Below, one piece after another: positions 32,291-44,034 of a stretch of DNA of 64,000 bases. Made by a program: the position numbers and the translations under genes. The stretch covers positions 22,502,188-22,566,187 of the forward strand of contig NC_056053.1 in the NCBI RefSeq assembly GCF_004379255.2, written 5' to 3'. The first letter of the stretch is position 1. Each line of letters starts with the position of its first letter. A model generated the notes under the pieces. It was given only the letters and a program-made list of their open reading frames with translations, made no database searches and was not told where the DNA came from. Origin of the DNA: Salvia splendens (Eukaryota > Streptophyta > Magnoliopsida > Lamiales > Lamiaceae).

Positions 32291-32940
32291 TGTTACAACT
32301 GTGGTTGACCCTTCTTATTAGTTTGACAACGTGTTATGCTGTTAGAATGTACTACATTAGATTACTCCATAGAATGTAACTCTCATCATCTCATGAATAT
32401 TTATTTAAATATTTAATTAGCACTTTGGGAGCATTCAACAAATTTGTAACCTCTATTCTATTAATTTTATCATTTATGATATTTTAATTCTATGATCTCT
32501 TATATCCTAATTTTGTGCCTATAAATGGCATGGAGTTGTAGATGAATTACACATCAACAAAAACATTCTCATTCTCTCTCAAGCTCTCAACATTTTATTG
32601 TATATTTTAGGAACATTGTATTGCTCAATTTTTGGAACTCCATCATGTTCATCGATCCCTAGCGGGTTTGAGATGTTATATCCATTAGGAGGAAGTCGTT
32701 TCATCTTTGAGGATAATACGTCAATTCGAGAGCACTAACCGTGATGTAATTTGTCTTGTGGAAAGATGATTTTTCGACCAGACTTATAGTTCGGCTTATT
32801 TTATAATTTTCATTGTAATTTCCATTTCATTTATTGTTGTCTTTTTCTTTATTACAATAGTTAGAGTACCGCATGTATATGGTTCGAGAATTTTTATCCT
32901 AATATTTTTTACAATTCTTAGAGATAGAAGAATTGTAACA
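32291..32940 (+). mobile_element. Probable solo LTR, Copia-like
   Basis: 650 bp starting TGTTACAACT and ending AATTGTAACA (inverted TGTTACAAYT), with CCTATAAATGGC (about 32520) as a promoter-like motif and CTCTCTCAAGCTCTC leader-type sequence after it. No primer site follows and no target duplication was found (GTGGC against TCCTT), so it may be a remnant of a recombined element. Confidence 0.45.
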
Positions 32941-34503
32941 TCCTTAACTCGAAACATGCATAATATTTATCTTCATCTTTACACAATTTATTATTTTTGT
33001 ATATTTATATTGTCACTTGCGCTATAATTATATTAAGTGGTGTCACCAAAAATAATATTTTATCACTTATGATGAATTAATAAGTGGTGCATAATATGTA
33101 TAATCGAGTTGATTAAACAATTAGTTGTTCAAACAAAATAAAATAGTCTACTACCAAATTTTGGTTTACTAATAATATTATTGTTGAAATTAGGATTTAG
33201 CACTGAATTATTATGGGATACAACTGATTTTATATAGAGAATCTAATTATCTTATCTATAGGTGATCATGCTGAATAAAATATATTATATTAAATATATT
33301 TTACAAAAAGAATATTTGCATTATTGAGAATTGTAAAGTATTATAAAAATATTATAATATAAGCATTTATGGAATAAGCATTTAAGCTTTTGATATATTG
33401 ATAAATTATTATACATATGTCGTCAGTTACTAGCTATGAGAGATATGATATCATTAAATTGTGAAATTGGTGCATTACTCATTCATTTGAAGTAACGGAA
33501 ACTGTTGCCCATCCCATTTTCTGAAAGTTATTATACATATAATTGTTTATATTATTGCATTCTTAACTATATTAAACATTTAACATCTAAAACTCCTAAT
33601 TTTGTTTCCATTTTCACGACCGAAATAGTTGTAAAGTTTTTAAATTTGTTTATCATAAATGGAGGAAATTGAAAGGTTTTAGAATAGCCCCCGCCCCACC
33701 CACCCCCACCCCACAACCATCATCATATTTATTTGTTTGGACTATAAATACATGACAATTGATAGAATTCACTCAACCTGCTATTTTCTACAAAAAAAAA
33801 TTACTTGATTTTAGGTATTCTTCTAAATCTTCTACATATTGTTTTTGCTTTTAATAGTATATATTTATACATTGTTATTAGTTGAAGAATGATTGACAAA
33901 AAACTAAAAATAATAAAATGTTATACAATGTGTATTAAATAAGCAATTTTTGAAATAATATTTCACTCAAATAAAAATAAACTAACGGGTACTGATAAAT
34001 TTTAGTTATAAAGAGCAATAATTTTGGAACACTTATTAAAAGTCTTGGTTGAGTTTTTAACAACACAGTATATAGTTTTTGTATTTTTATTTGTTTATGA
34101 ATTAATTAAAATTAATTCATTTTTGTTAGTATTGGCTTGTGATGGATAAATGTTTTCTTCAAAATAGCATTATTTCATACTCCAATTTTTATATTTTATT
34201 TCTAATTTTCCTTTTTTGTAAGTATTAAAATACTTCTATTTTTTTAATAAATACTATACACTATAATCAAGATATGAAAAAAGAAAAGAACAAAATAATG
34301 CAATTCAAAACATTACATTTTTATAACTTTTGTCCATAATTGCATCGACTAAATTAAAAGTGTATTTCTTTAATAAATGGACATTAGAAATATATAATCT
34401 ACACGATGCTTACTTTTTAACATTATGAATTCTTTAATAAAAATTGAAAAAAATAAAAAGGTTTTAAAGGAAAATAACATAGATGCTATTGGCATATCAA
34501 ATC
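32941..34503. other. AT-rich intergenic DNA
   Basis: No gene seen. A short C-rich run lies near 33690-33715. Confidence 0.5.
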
Positions 34504-35310
34504 TTAAACATTAAAATTGATGATGGTCAATTTATTTAAGGCAATTCTTCAGTTACAAATTTACCGCCAAGCTTCAGGTAAAAAAACCTCTGCTACCAGT
34601 AACGATTATCAAGTAGGCCGACTCAGTCTAAGGTATTGAATACAGATCTAAAACCCCAAAAATAGAATATGTGATCAACAAGGTAAAATTGAACTAGGTC
34701 GGAGGGAGTTTTTTATTGATATTTGGTTCATTTGTTGGTCATGATGAGTATATATTAAAGTTAAGGGTTTAGAATTTAGGTTTCAGGGTTTAGGTTTTTA
34801 TAGTATATGATCACTATATTGCAAAGAAATGAAGCTCGACTAGGAAGTGTCTCACCAGTGCAATCTTAAATTATAGTTTTTGATAAGAATATCTTAATTA
34901 TTTTACATTTCATATGCTACAAAGTTGGGGATTTTAAACATTAAAATTGATGATGTTCAATTTATTTAAGACAATTCTTCTGTTACAATTTACAGCCAAG
35001 CTTTAGGTAAAAAAAACATCTACTACCAGTAAGGATTATCAAGTAGGCCGACTCAATCTAAGGTATTGAATACAAATCTAAAACCCCCAAAATAGAATAA
35101 GTGATCAACAAAGTAAAATTGAACTGGGACGGAGGGAGATTTTTATTGATATTTGGTTCATTTGTTGGTCATGATGAGTATATTTTAAAGTTTAGGGTTT
35201 AGAATTTAGGTTTCAGGGTATAGGTTTTTAGAGTATAGGGTCACTATATTGCAATGAAATAAAGCTCGACTAGGAAGTGTCTCACCAATACAATCTTTAA
35301 TAATTGTTTT
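34504..35310 (+). repeat. Direct duplication, two ~377-bp copies, 430-bp period
   Basis: Copy A (about 34504-34880) and copy B (about 34934-35310) share long near-identical stretches such as AAGTAGGCCGACTCA and CTCGACTAGGAAGTGTCTCA, with scattered substitutions and short indels. They are separated by ~50 bp of unrelated sequence. No coding potential and no terminal motifs. Confidence 0.85.
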
Positions 35311-35937
35311 AAACAAAATTGCATATGCTTATGTAAAAAAATTTTGCCTTGAGGAAGCTTCCTAAAGTAATAATTCCACACATCAATAGGAATCCACCAC
35401 CTCTTGGTATGGAAAAGTGAACATTAATCATATGGTGAGAGTTTGGAGATTTGAGGCTATTAATCCGTATGACTTGAGAAAAATTAGTTTTACTTTTACA
35501 GAAATTTCAGTAAATGCATAAATACGAAGAAATGAGGACTAAGTCTTTATCTTCGATGTTAAGGGGAAGACCATTGTTATATTCCTAAACATTATTTGAA
35601 TCCAAGAATTTATATAGACATGAGAAGTTTGGTATGTTTGATTATTAAAAATCGATAATGATTGCATAATATAAGCATCAGATATTTTTTTCCAAGTTTG
35701 TATAGGGAACTAATTGTATGAGGTGAATATGTGAAGCAAGATAAGATAACTTACCTTGGAGATCATTATTTAGATGAGATTGGTCAACTAAAATGGTTTA
35801 ATTTCTTGGTCATAATGTTTTTCGATTAAAGTGTTCATTTTACGATTTTAGTCCTAAACATTGTCTTTTGAATTTTCGCATCCCAAATATTTCAGCTCGG
35901 ATCACAATCTTTCCAAAACTAATTTTTCCGGCAAATT
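35311..35937. other. AT-rich intergenic DNA
   Basis: No gene recognised. The part before 35938 may belong to the element marked by the inverted repeat that follows. Confidence 0.5.
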
Positions 35938-36151
35938 TTAACGGTCAACGTTTTTAATCCTGATTTTGACCAAATTACACCGTTAATTATGATTAATTAA
36001 CTCCTTAATTCATCACCCCATTTGCATATGTAGGAAGTTTATCTTCGTCAAAATGCGGAATCCAACCACCTCTTGATATAATTAGGGAGTTAGTAATCAT
36101 ACTTAACGGTTTAATTTGGTCAAAATCAGGATAAAAAACGTTGACCGTTAA
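35938..36151. repeat. Inverted repeat with ~72-bp arms
   Basis: The left arm (about 35938-36010) starts TTAACGGTCAACGTTTTTAA. The right arm (about 36080-36151) is its near-exact reverse complement, ending CGTTGACCGTTAA. The spacer is ~70 bp. It may be a foldback element or the TIRs of a small MULE-like MITE; no target duplication was identified. Confidence 0.75.
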
Positions 36152-36368
36152 AACCAATTTTGGTCTCTACTCTTTTCTTAATTATACTGTTGTTTATGTA
36201 TGTTTGCCGGTTTTGTCTTTATATTTAAAATATTTAAATTAATATTTATAGATTATTAATAATATATTAATTTTCATTTCATATTTATGATGCATAATAA
36301 TTTGATATTATATACGACAATTTGAAAGAAAATATATTGAGCCGTGCATCGCACGGGGGTGAGACTAG

Positions 36369-37281
36369 TATCTCTAATATGCGAGTTTTATTTTCGACAA
36401 AATCTAATTAATATTATTGTATCACTGGAAACAAAAGTTCAAGCTAGACAAAAAAATATCAGTTCAAACAATTGGGTCATTTTACAATAATATGATAACA
36501 TGTTTCATGCTCGAGAACATGTTAATTTGGGCTTGGATTATTGTGTATGCTTGTGATGAAAAAAGGCATATAAAAATTTACGATTTTTCCCACTTTGATG
36601 ATAAGTATAGTTTTTGACGAAATTTAAAACGAAATTTTTACTCCTATTAAATTTTCCAATTACTAACATAATTTCTACTCTACATTATAGAAGAAGATAT
36701 ATTAGTTCATAAAATAAACACTCTTAAGCTTGACGAGTGAGAGAAAATATTGTAGTAATATACGTATTGTATAATTATAATTTATTTATACTTAATTATG
36801 TCAGAAATACTCTAAATTAAATGGAATATTAATACGATAATTTACTTGATATTCTAATCACTCTAATCTTGGCATTAACTAAATTATTTTTTCAAGTTAT
36901 AAAACAAAATCTGAGTTTGGTTAGTTATTTGATTTTAGTTTTTTTTTTCCTTATATAAGCTTAGTTAATAAATCAATTACTATATAATTTCAAAAAAGGT
37001 AAGTGTCTCCTTCATCCTTAAGTTAAGGATTATATCCAACAGCATTTAATGGCTCCCGAAAATAAAATCGTACGTGTATAAAATTTGATAAATAATGAAT
37101 TGATCAAAATCATCATAATCATAGAAACTGGCTAATTGAACATAGAAATCCAAGAATTAACAACCCACAGCTGAATTTCAGTATCACAAAGCTCTGATTT
37201 CAAACTAGGGAACTTTCCAATTCTTCGTGATATGCTAAATTAACCAATTAATTTTCATGTGTTATTGAATTCTGCACTTTG
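36369..37281. other. 5' flank of the MKK3 locus
   Basis: AT-rich. It should hold the MKK3 promoter and 5' UTR, but no TATA or other motif stands out. A 66-codon open frame at 36417-36617 has no recognisable features. Confidence 0.4.
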
Positions 37282-37521
37282 ATGGCTGGATTGGAAGAGT
37301 TGAAGAAGAAGCTCGTGCCACTCTTTGATGCAGAGAAAGGGTTTCCATCTGGGTCAACAATCGACCCTTTCGATTCTTACATGGTATAAAAATCAAATCT
37401 TTATTGTCCAATTTAATTCGCTTTTTTGATGCTATTGTGCATAATTTCACATGCCAATTACCACATTAGTTTCTTGAAATTTTTGCAATTTAATATGTGG
37501 AACAGTGAATCTACTGAGTAA

Positions 37522-37797
37522 GAGCGTCCACTATAATGTGGACGCGGCGGACGCGGGGCGCCTTATAGTGGCGGAGTTGTCCGCCCCGGCGGCGGACGCG
37601 GCGAGGGGGGAGGGAGGCGGCGGATGCGGGATAGCCGCGTGCGGGGCGAGGACGCGGCTGAGGGTGGCAGAGAGAGAAGGAGTGGGGCTATAGCCGCGGC
37701 TGTCTATTGCAGTAGCCGCGGCTGACGCGGCGGCGCGGCGGTTTGAGAAGGGGGGCGGCGGTGGGAGGGGGTTGTCCGCCCCCTATAGTGGACACCC
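37522..37797. mobile_element. Tourist/PIF-Harbinger-type MITE inside MKK3 exon 2
   Basis: 276 bp with inverted ends GAGCGTCCACTATA and TATAGTGGACACCC, flanked by a perfect TAA duplication (37519-37521, 37798-37800). The core is very GC-rich (CGCGGCGGACG-type runs). Removing the element and one TAA restores an MKK3-like reading, LLSKSYNFYNINELGLQKC, across the joint. Confidence 0.88.
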
Positions 37798-37883
37798 TAA
37801 ATCATACAATTTCTACAACATCAATGAGCTGGGGTTGCAGAAATGCAGCTCATCTTCTTCCCCTTCAGCATTTTTCTGTTGAT

Positions 37884-40657
37884 TGTAACACCCCCACTTT
37901 TGCTACCCTTTTATTGTGTTCTTGAAAGGATCATTGTTTGTGCACTTGAAAATTTTTCGACCTTGTTTCTTTTATCGAGAGAAGAATTTTACTTTTGGGC
38001 CTAAACCATTATTCTTTCCTAACCCAATTCTCTTTCTTACTTAAAGAGGAACTTCATTTTAAGCCCAACTCATCTTTTTGCCCACTTTCAATCTACAGCC
38101 CAATCACTACTGAACGCCACTTTTCATTTAACAATTTCTATTCCACAAAATCCGACTTGGAATCGGTACCCAATATATTCAAATCTCTCCAGTTTCCATC
38201 AAATCGGTTTTACATGTATATATCTCCCCCATGATTCCACACGTTTGTTTCTCACGCGATTTTCACAACTATAATCGGTTTTACATATATATCTCCCCGA
38301 TGGGTTTCGGGCCATCACGGCGGTGGGAAAACGGCGGACAGCGGCTGTTCGGTGGAGGTGACTTTGCAGAGGAAAGACGACGGACAGCACGGGGCTGTTC
38401 GGTGGCGTTGGGCTGTCGCAACAGCAGCCGTGACTCACGACGGCGCTGCAATGCGAGAGAGAAAAGAATGGAAACCGGAGGACGGCGAGAGACAGAGACA
38501 TCGGGAGTTTGAGGGTGAGACGACGGCGACGATGATGACGGAGCGAACAGAGAGAGAAATACGTCGGCGGTGTCGATCCTGCACCACAATTGGACAGCAG
38601 CACGACGGCGGAGAGAAAAGATGGAGAGACGGAAGGAGAAAGCAGCGGCGATGCGACGTCGACTGCACTGTGACAGCAACGACGTTGCGTTCTGACCGAC
38701 GGAGGAGCTGCGAACTAAGGGGGCGAGACAGCGATGGCGATCCCGGCGGCGGCGCTAATGGAACAAAACGGGAGAGAGAGAACGGAGAGCGAACCGGGGA
38801 TGGAGGCGGTTTTGGATTGGAGAAAAGAGAGGATTGCGAGGCGAAGGTCTTCAGCTTTAGATAAGGGATGATGTTGAAGAATTTGACAGAGATGAGAGGC
38901 GGAGAACACGATCGAGAAGCAGAGAGGGAAGGTAGTTGTTGCTAAAACTTTGGGAAAAGAGAAGTCCCGATTATGGAGAGCATGGGGTTGGGCTGTATTA
39001 TTCTTTGGCCCAAGGAATTGATTCAAGTGATTTGCAAGTATTGGGCTGGTTGGTTTTGTTAATTCTATTTTGGTTTGGGTTTGCAGTCGTGGGCATGAAA
39101 ATTTGTTGGGCAGATATGGAAAAAAAAATAAAATGGGGCAGGAGCTAGTTTGTTTTGGGCAAGGAAAATATGTCTTGGCCGTATTAAATAAAGAGGAATA
39201 GGGGGATGGACTCATGGAAGGATTTCTCCGCGGATAAAACTGAAGTCGAAGTAAGGAATTCAAATTCAGAAAAATTAAACGATCGAGGTGGGCTTTCTAA
39301 CTAAGTATTTTGTGGGCTTTCGAACTAAAGTTTTACTGTGGGCTTTCGAACTAAATACTTTCAAGAGCTTTAGTTTTAATATATTGATTCGAGCATCATT
39401 TTATGTGACGAAATTTCTTTTAACTGAGATTGCAAGTATTATTGATTTTATTCGATGATGATGTGATTTATGTGCTTAAAGTGAAATGATTAAAGTGAAA
39501 GTGATGTTATGTGATATATGTGTTGATTTATCGAGTGATTTGTGAATTGCTTGGCTTTGTTGATGTGATGTGAATTGATTATCGACCTTGACAGAAAAGT
39601 GATTTATGCTTCAAATACGTTTTTGAGGAAAATAAAGTTTGCAAGGGAATGTCATGCCATGCTTTTGTTTGAGAAATGTCTATCTGTTTGTTTAGCAAGG
39701 GAGTTGTCCCTACTAGACCTATTGAAATTGAATTCGGGTCTGACTAGGAAGTGAGTTCCTACTCAGGCTAGTGTACACCACGTAGATCGTGCGCTATCTC
39801 TTCGAGTTGGCCGTTCTAGTGACTTTGAATGTGGCCGCATTCCTTGTCATGTATGTTGAGATTGTTGAGATGATGTTGTTGAGGTTGTTGAGATGATGAT
39901 GTTGATGATTGCTTAGTGGAGAGTGAGTCCCTACTATGAGTTTAATCGAATTCGGGTCCTAGCAAGGGTGCGTCCCTGCTTGGGCTAGTGTACACGATGA
40001 GGACTGTGAGTCATCGAACGGGTTGGCCGGTTTTCGTGCTCGTGGAAAGTGGGCCCTCTTACACGGCACCCTAAAGAACAGATATGACAGTTTCTTAAAT
40101 GAGTCAAGGAGAAATGGTTGTGTTTTGAAATGATGAGGAAAAAAGATTTGAGGATGAGTTGAAAGTTTGTGTTTGAGATATTTTTAGTGTCTCGGGCCTT
40201 TTCAAGTTAAATCCCCGAGGTCACTCAATGGTGGCATGATATAACTGTTTTTATAAAATTGTTTTGGCATTTGTCCACTGAGTGCATCAAGTACTCAGCT
40301 CTGCATATGTTTTCCCTATGTGCAGGTTGAGCGGTGACGAGCGTGGTGGGTGTTGAGCATAAAAGTGAAGAATGTCTATTAAATGTCTAGAATATGTTGT
40401 GTCTTCATACATAGCATTATTCTACTCTCGAAAAGCTTCCGCTGAATGTTGTTCCTTTTGAATTTATGTATTGTTGAGATATAATCCCTTTGAGTTGTCA
40501 ATTGTTGAGATGATACTCTGATTTTTATTCAAGCTAGTCCCATTTGTTTCGAGCTATGGTCGAGTTGTGTTGTTTCCCCCTTTCTTCCCCGCTTCTTTAA
40601 TCCTCCCCTAGTCGCGATCAACCGTGTTTTCTATCCTTAGAAAATGCGGGCGTGACA
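37884..40657 (+). mobile_element. LTR-like insertion in MKK3 exon 2, probable solo LTR of Del/Tekay type
   Basis: 2,774 bp starting TGTAACACCCCCACTTTTGC and ending GCGGGCGTGACA; the ends are imperfect inverted repeats (TGTAACACCC against TGTCACGCCC). Flanks GTTGAT (37878-37883) and GATGAT (40658-40663) match at 5 of 6. No gag or pol motif is present. Long LTRs opening TGTAACACCC, with a CACTGAGTG...TACTCAGC...GTGCAGGTTGAGC block near the 3' end, are usual for Del/Tekay chromoviruses as I recall. A diverged internal duplication (about 39699-39830 and 39925-40060) contains CCCTACT and GGCTAGTGTACAC. Small open frames at 38199-39263 are shadows. Confidence 0.65.
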
Positions 40658-43459
40658 GATGATGGGGAGAAGACATACAGGTGTGTTTCTCATGAGATGA
40701 GGGTTTTCGGGTCCATCGGCAGCGGTGCCAGCAGTGTTGTACAGAGGGCAATTCATATCCCCAATCACCGGATCATTGCCCTAAAGAAAATCAACATTTT
40801 TGAGAAGGTGGGGTTGAAGCTTATGCTGTTTTGTTTGGTTGTGGTGAAGCTTGAAATTTATGTAGAAGGCCTGATCTAGGGATTGCTTCGTCGTTCATAA
40901 GTGAATGTAGGTGATTAATATGTTAAACTGTCACTGAGCTTAGTATTGCATATGAATTGGGATTAAGTTGAGTGGTGTAATCCACATTTTGCCTTTTCCA
41001 GAGGCTGACCTAGTTTATTTGGATTAGATGTTGTTTTGATGGTATTTCTTTTTGTTTGTCGGATTTTCTAGGCTATAGATGCAATAAGATATATTGATTT
41101 GACCTTGTAGTAGTGAAGGGTTGAATGTCCTGCGTTTTCATTCTTGATAAATATTTACATATGCATATCAGGAGAAAAGGCAACAGCTTCTTACCGAGAT
41201 AAGGACCTTGTGTGAGGCGCCTTGCTATGAAAGTCTGGTCCAATTTTATGGTGCATTCTATACTCCTGACTCTGGAAAGATAAGTATAGCTTTGGAATAC
41301 ATGGATGGTGGATCTTTGGCTGATATCCTTCGTATACGCAAGACTGTACCCGAACCAGTTCTTTCCATCATGGTGCAGAAACTCTTGCTTGTAAGCGGCT
41401 TATTCTATTTCAGCTTCTCCTTATGATCAGAGTACTTGATTTTCACAACTCTTCTTTATATTGGAAGGGGCTGAGTTACTTGCATGGAGTTAGGCACTTG
41501 GTTCATAGAGATATTAAACCTGCAAATTTGCTTGTAAATCTCAAAGGGGAACCGAAGATTACAGATTTTGGTATCAGTGCTGGCTTAGAGGATTCGATGG
41601 CCATGGTTAGTGGTTGTAAATTAACCATTTAGAATAATTAGCATGACACTGTTTCAAACTTGTAGCTATTTCTTGCTGCTAACTACAGTTGCTGCTTTCC
41701 AGTGTGCAACTTTTGTTGGAACTGTTACATACATGTCTCCTGAGAGGATTAGAAATGAAAACTACTCGTACCCTGCTGATATTTGGAGCCTTGGGCTTGC
41801 ACTATTCGAATGTGCTACTGGTGAATTTCCTTACAGTGCTAACGAAGGGCCAGTTAATCTTATGTTGCAGGTAAGCATTGACTAGAAAGTAACGTTGTTG
41901 GAGCGTACTCATATTTTAAATCTCCATTCATTTTGTTTCTACCGTGCACGAAAGAAATTGCTTTTGTGATTAGTTACCCTTGTACTGTGACTGGATCACA
42001 AGTACTGAATGAAATTTGAATAGTAAGAATGATTTGAAAAGAATAAACTATGGATCTCTGTGATGCTTTCTTATCATTTTTTGAATGTCCTTTTACATAG
42101 TCTAAACATGTTTATTCGTTATATTTGTCATGATGGAATGGAATAAGTCAATAAAAAGTTGATTCCCACTTTTTATATCATTCTGACTGAATTATTTTGT
42201 TATGTCTCTGTCTACCATGTTAATTGGCATATGAAGATTTTGGACGATCCATCTCCTTCACTTATGGATAAGGGTTTTTCTCCCGAGTTATGTTCATTTA
42301 TTGACGATTGCCTCGAGAAAGATCCAGTGGCAAGGCCAACTGCTGAGAAGGTTAGCATGAGAAGGTTACTTTTTCGCTGTTGTCTGAAGTAAAATTTCTT
42401 GGTAGCTTGATTGATATCTCTGTTTACCTTGCTTTGCCAGTCTCATAGATGACTAAATAGCACAAATTTTTTCGAAGTGTTGTGTCATGAATATCTTTAT
42501 TATTACTTTCTCCCATTTTGACATTTTTGCGTGTTGTACAGCTACTTTCGCATCCATTTGTCACGAAGTATGCAGAGACTGGAGTGAACTTGGAAGAGTT
42601 TGTCCAAAGTATATTTGACCCAACGCAGAGGATGAAGGAACTAGCAGATGTGAGTTGATATATCTGACTGCTATATCTATATCACGAAAATTGCATGTTA
42701 AAAATAAATTTCTAAAATCTTTCTAACTTCTGACGTTTTCTTATTGACTTGTGTACCTTAATCAGATGCTGGCAATACATTATTACTTACTTTTCGACGG
42801 CTCTGATGATCTTTGGCATCACATGAAGACTTTATATGAAGGGCATTCAGTTTTCAGGTACTCTACATTTTGGTTAATTTTTCTATGTTGTAGACGAAAC
42901 GTGTAACTTGTACACCTTTCCATTTTCCAAGTGAATACGATCCATTTATTCGTTTAACTCTAGTCAGGAGCAATAGAATGACTTTTGTTGACAAACTAAA
43001 GATAAAACAAACAGATAAAATTGTGGTTTTGTGGCATTCAACCTTTTAAATGAGGTTTGAGCCCTTTCTAAAGTGCTTAAGGAAATCATGATTTGCAGTT
43101 TTTGTGAGAAGGAATCTGTCGGGCCGGATGATATCTTTGCAACCTTGTCAAATATCCGCACGACACTGGCTGGTAAATGGCCTCCTCAGAAGCTTGTTCA
43201 TGTCGTGGAGAAACTCCAGTGCCATGCACACGGCCAAAGCGGAATAGCTATCCGTGTGTCGGGGTCATTCATTGTTGGGAACCAGTTCTTGATATGTGGA
43301 GATGGTTTGCAAGTAGAGGGCATGCCAAATTTCAGAGACCTATCAATTGACATACCAAGCAAGCGTATGGGGACGTTCCGAGAGCAGTTCACTCTGGAAA
43401 GGTCGAGCTTCATAGGCCGCTACTTCATTGCAGCACAGGAGCTCTACATTGCTCAATAA

Positions 43460-44034
43460 TTATCAATTGTTGCTACGGTCAGTTACACTCTGCAACTGTC
43501 TTGTATCTATTTATCAACACCAGCAAACAGTGGAGATATGTTTTGGTCACATTGAATCTGATCATCATTCATTTTGGCTTTCCCTTTGTAACTCTGTTGT
43601 ATCCAATAGTTAAGAGATTATAGAGTTAACATATTTTTAGCAAAGATTATACTAGTATATCTTTTCTTTTTGGTACTTTATATATCAAGGCAAAGCCAAG
43701 AATGGAGGATGTTTCTCTCTTTTCCTGTTATCTAAGATTTTGAGATTTTTCGCCCAAGGGCATCAATCACCTTTACCCAAAAACAATTAATCCATCAGTC
43801 TATCTAGACATTTCTTTTAGACACGAGATTCAAAAAGTGGTGTCTACAATTTAGTAGCATGACGAACAGAAAAGATATATACACTTTGCCAATATTCAAC
43901 TTGGCCTCAAAACCATGCATGAAACGAGGCAAAAAAGAGAAGGAAAGAAGGCCTCAGAGCTCAGCTACAGACTTGAAAAGGTATTATGTTTCTGTGCATT
44001 CAACAAAATTGAGAGGGGCTTATATCTTATTTCA
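43460..44034. other. Convergent 3' region between MKK3 and ATM
   Basis: 575 bp between the two stop codons must hold both 3' UTRs. Small open frames here on both strands have no family features. Confidence 0.7.

Larger units (their letters stand above)
32116..36368 (+). mobile_element. Possible Helitron, non-autonomous, with nested insertions
   Basis: The right end is Helitron-like: a hairpin CCGTGC-ATC-GCACGG (36342-36356), eight bases, then CTAG (36365-36368) followed by T. A plausible left end is TCTATACATATATAAAGG at 32116, preceded by A, giving A-T target context. No Rep/helicase is encoded. The 3' end is the better supported; pairing it with this 5' end is a guess. Confidence 0.3.
37282..43459 (+). 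pseudogene. MKK3: MKK3-type MAP kinase kinase gene, exon 2 broken by two insertions
   Basis: MKK3 is the plant MAP kinase kinase with a C-terminal NTF2-like domain. Exon 1 (37282-37383) encodes MAGLEELKKKLVPLFDAEKG and what follows. Exon 2 is split into 37505-37521, 37801-37883 and 40658-40807. Exons 3-9 (41172-41390, 41468-41605, 41703-41870, 42237-42350, 42542-42649, 42766-42857, 43099-43459) are intact with matching phases. Visible: P-loop GSIGSGASSV and catalytic ALKK (exon 2), [10 protein letters not shown] and TDFGISAG (exon 4), the T-loop and MSPER (exon 5), and the NTF2-like domain in exons 7-9. Lesions in exon 2: a 276-bp MITE, a 2,774-bp LTR-like insertion, an apparent extra T in the T run at 37871-37875 that shifts the frame, and no usable AG acceptor that I could find. 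Skipping exon 2 keeps frame but removes the P-loop and catalytic Lys. Confidence 0.75.

Noticed and set aside
38199..39263. Several 70-180 codon frames on both strands in the insertion within MKK3
   Set aside because: Mutually overlapping, low-complexity Arg/Ser or Glu/Arg-rich, no motif; consistent with non-coding LTR sequence.
40658..43459. Treating exons 2b-9 as a complete gene of their own
   Set aside because: The true MKK3 first exon (MAGLEELKKK) is recognisable at 37282 and the missing part of exon 2 lies between the insertions, so this is one interrupted gene.
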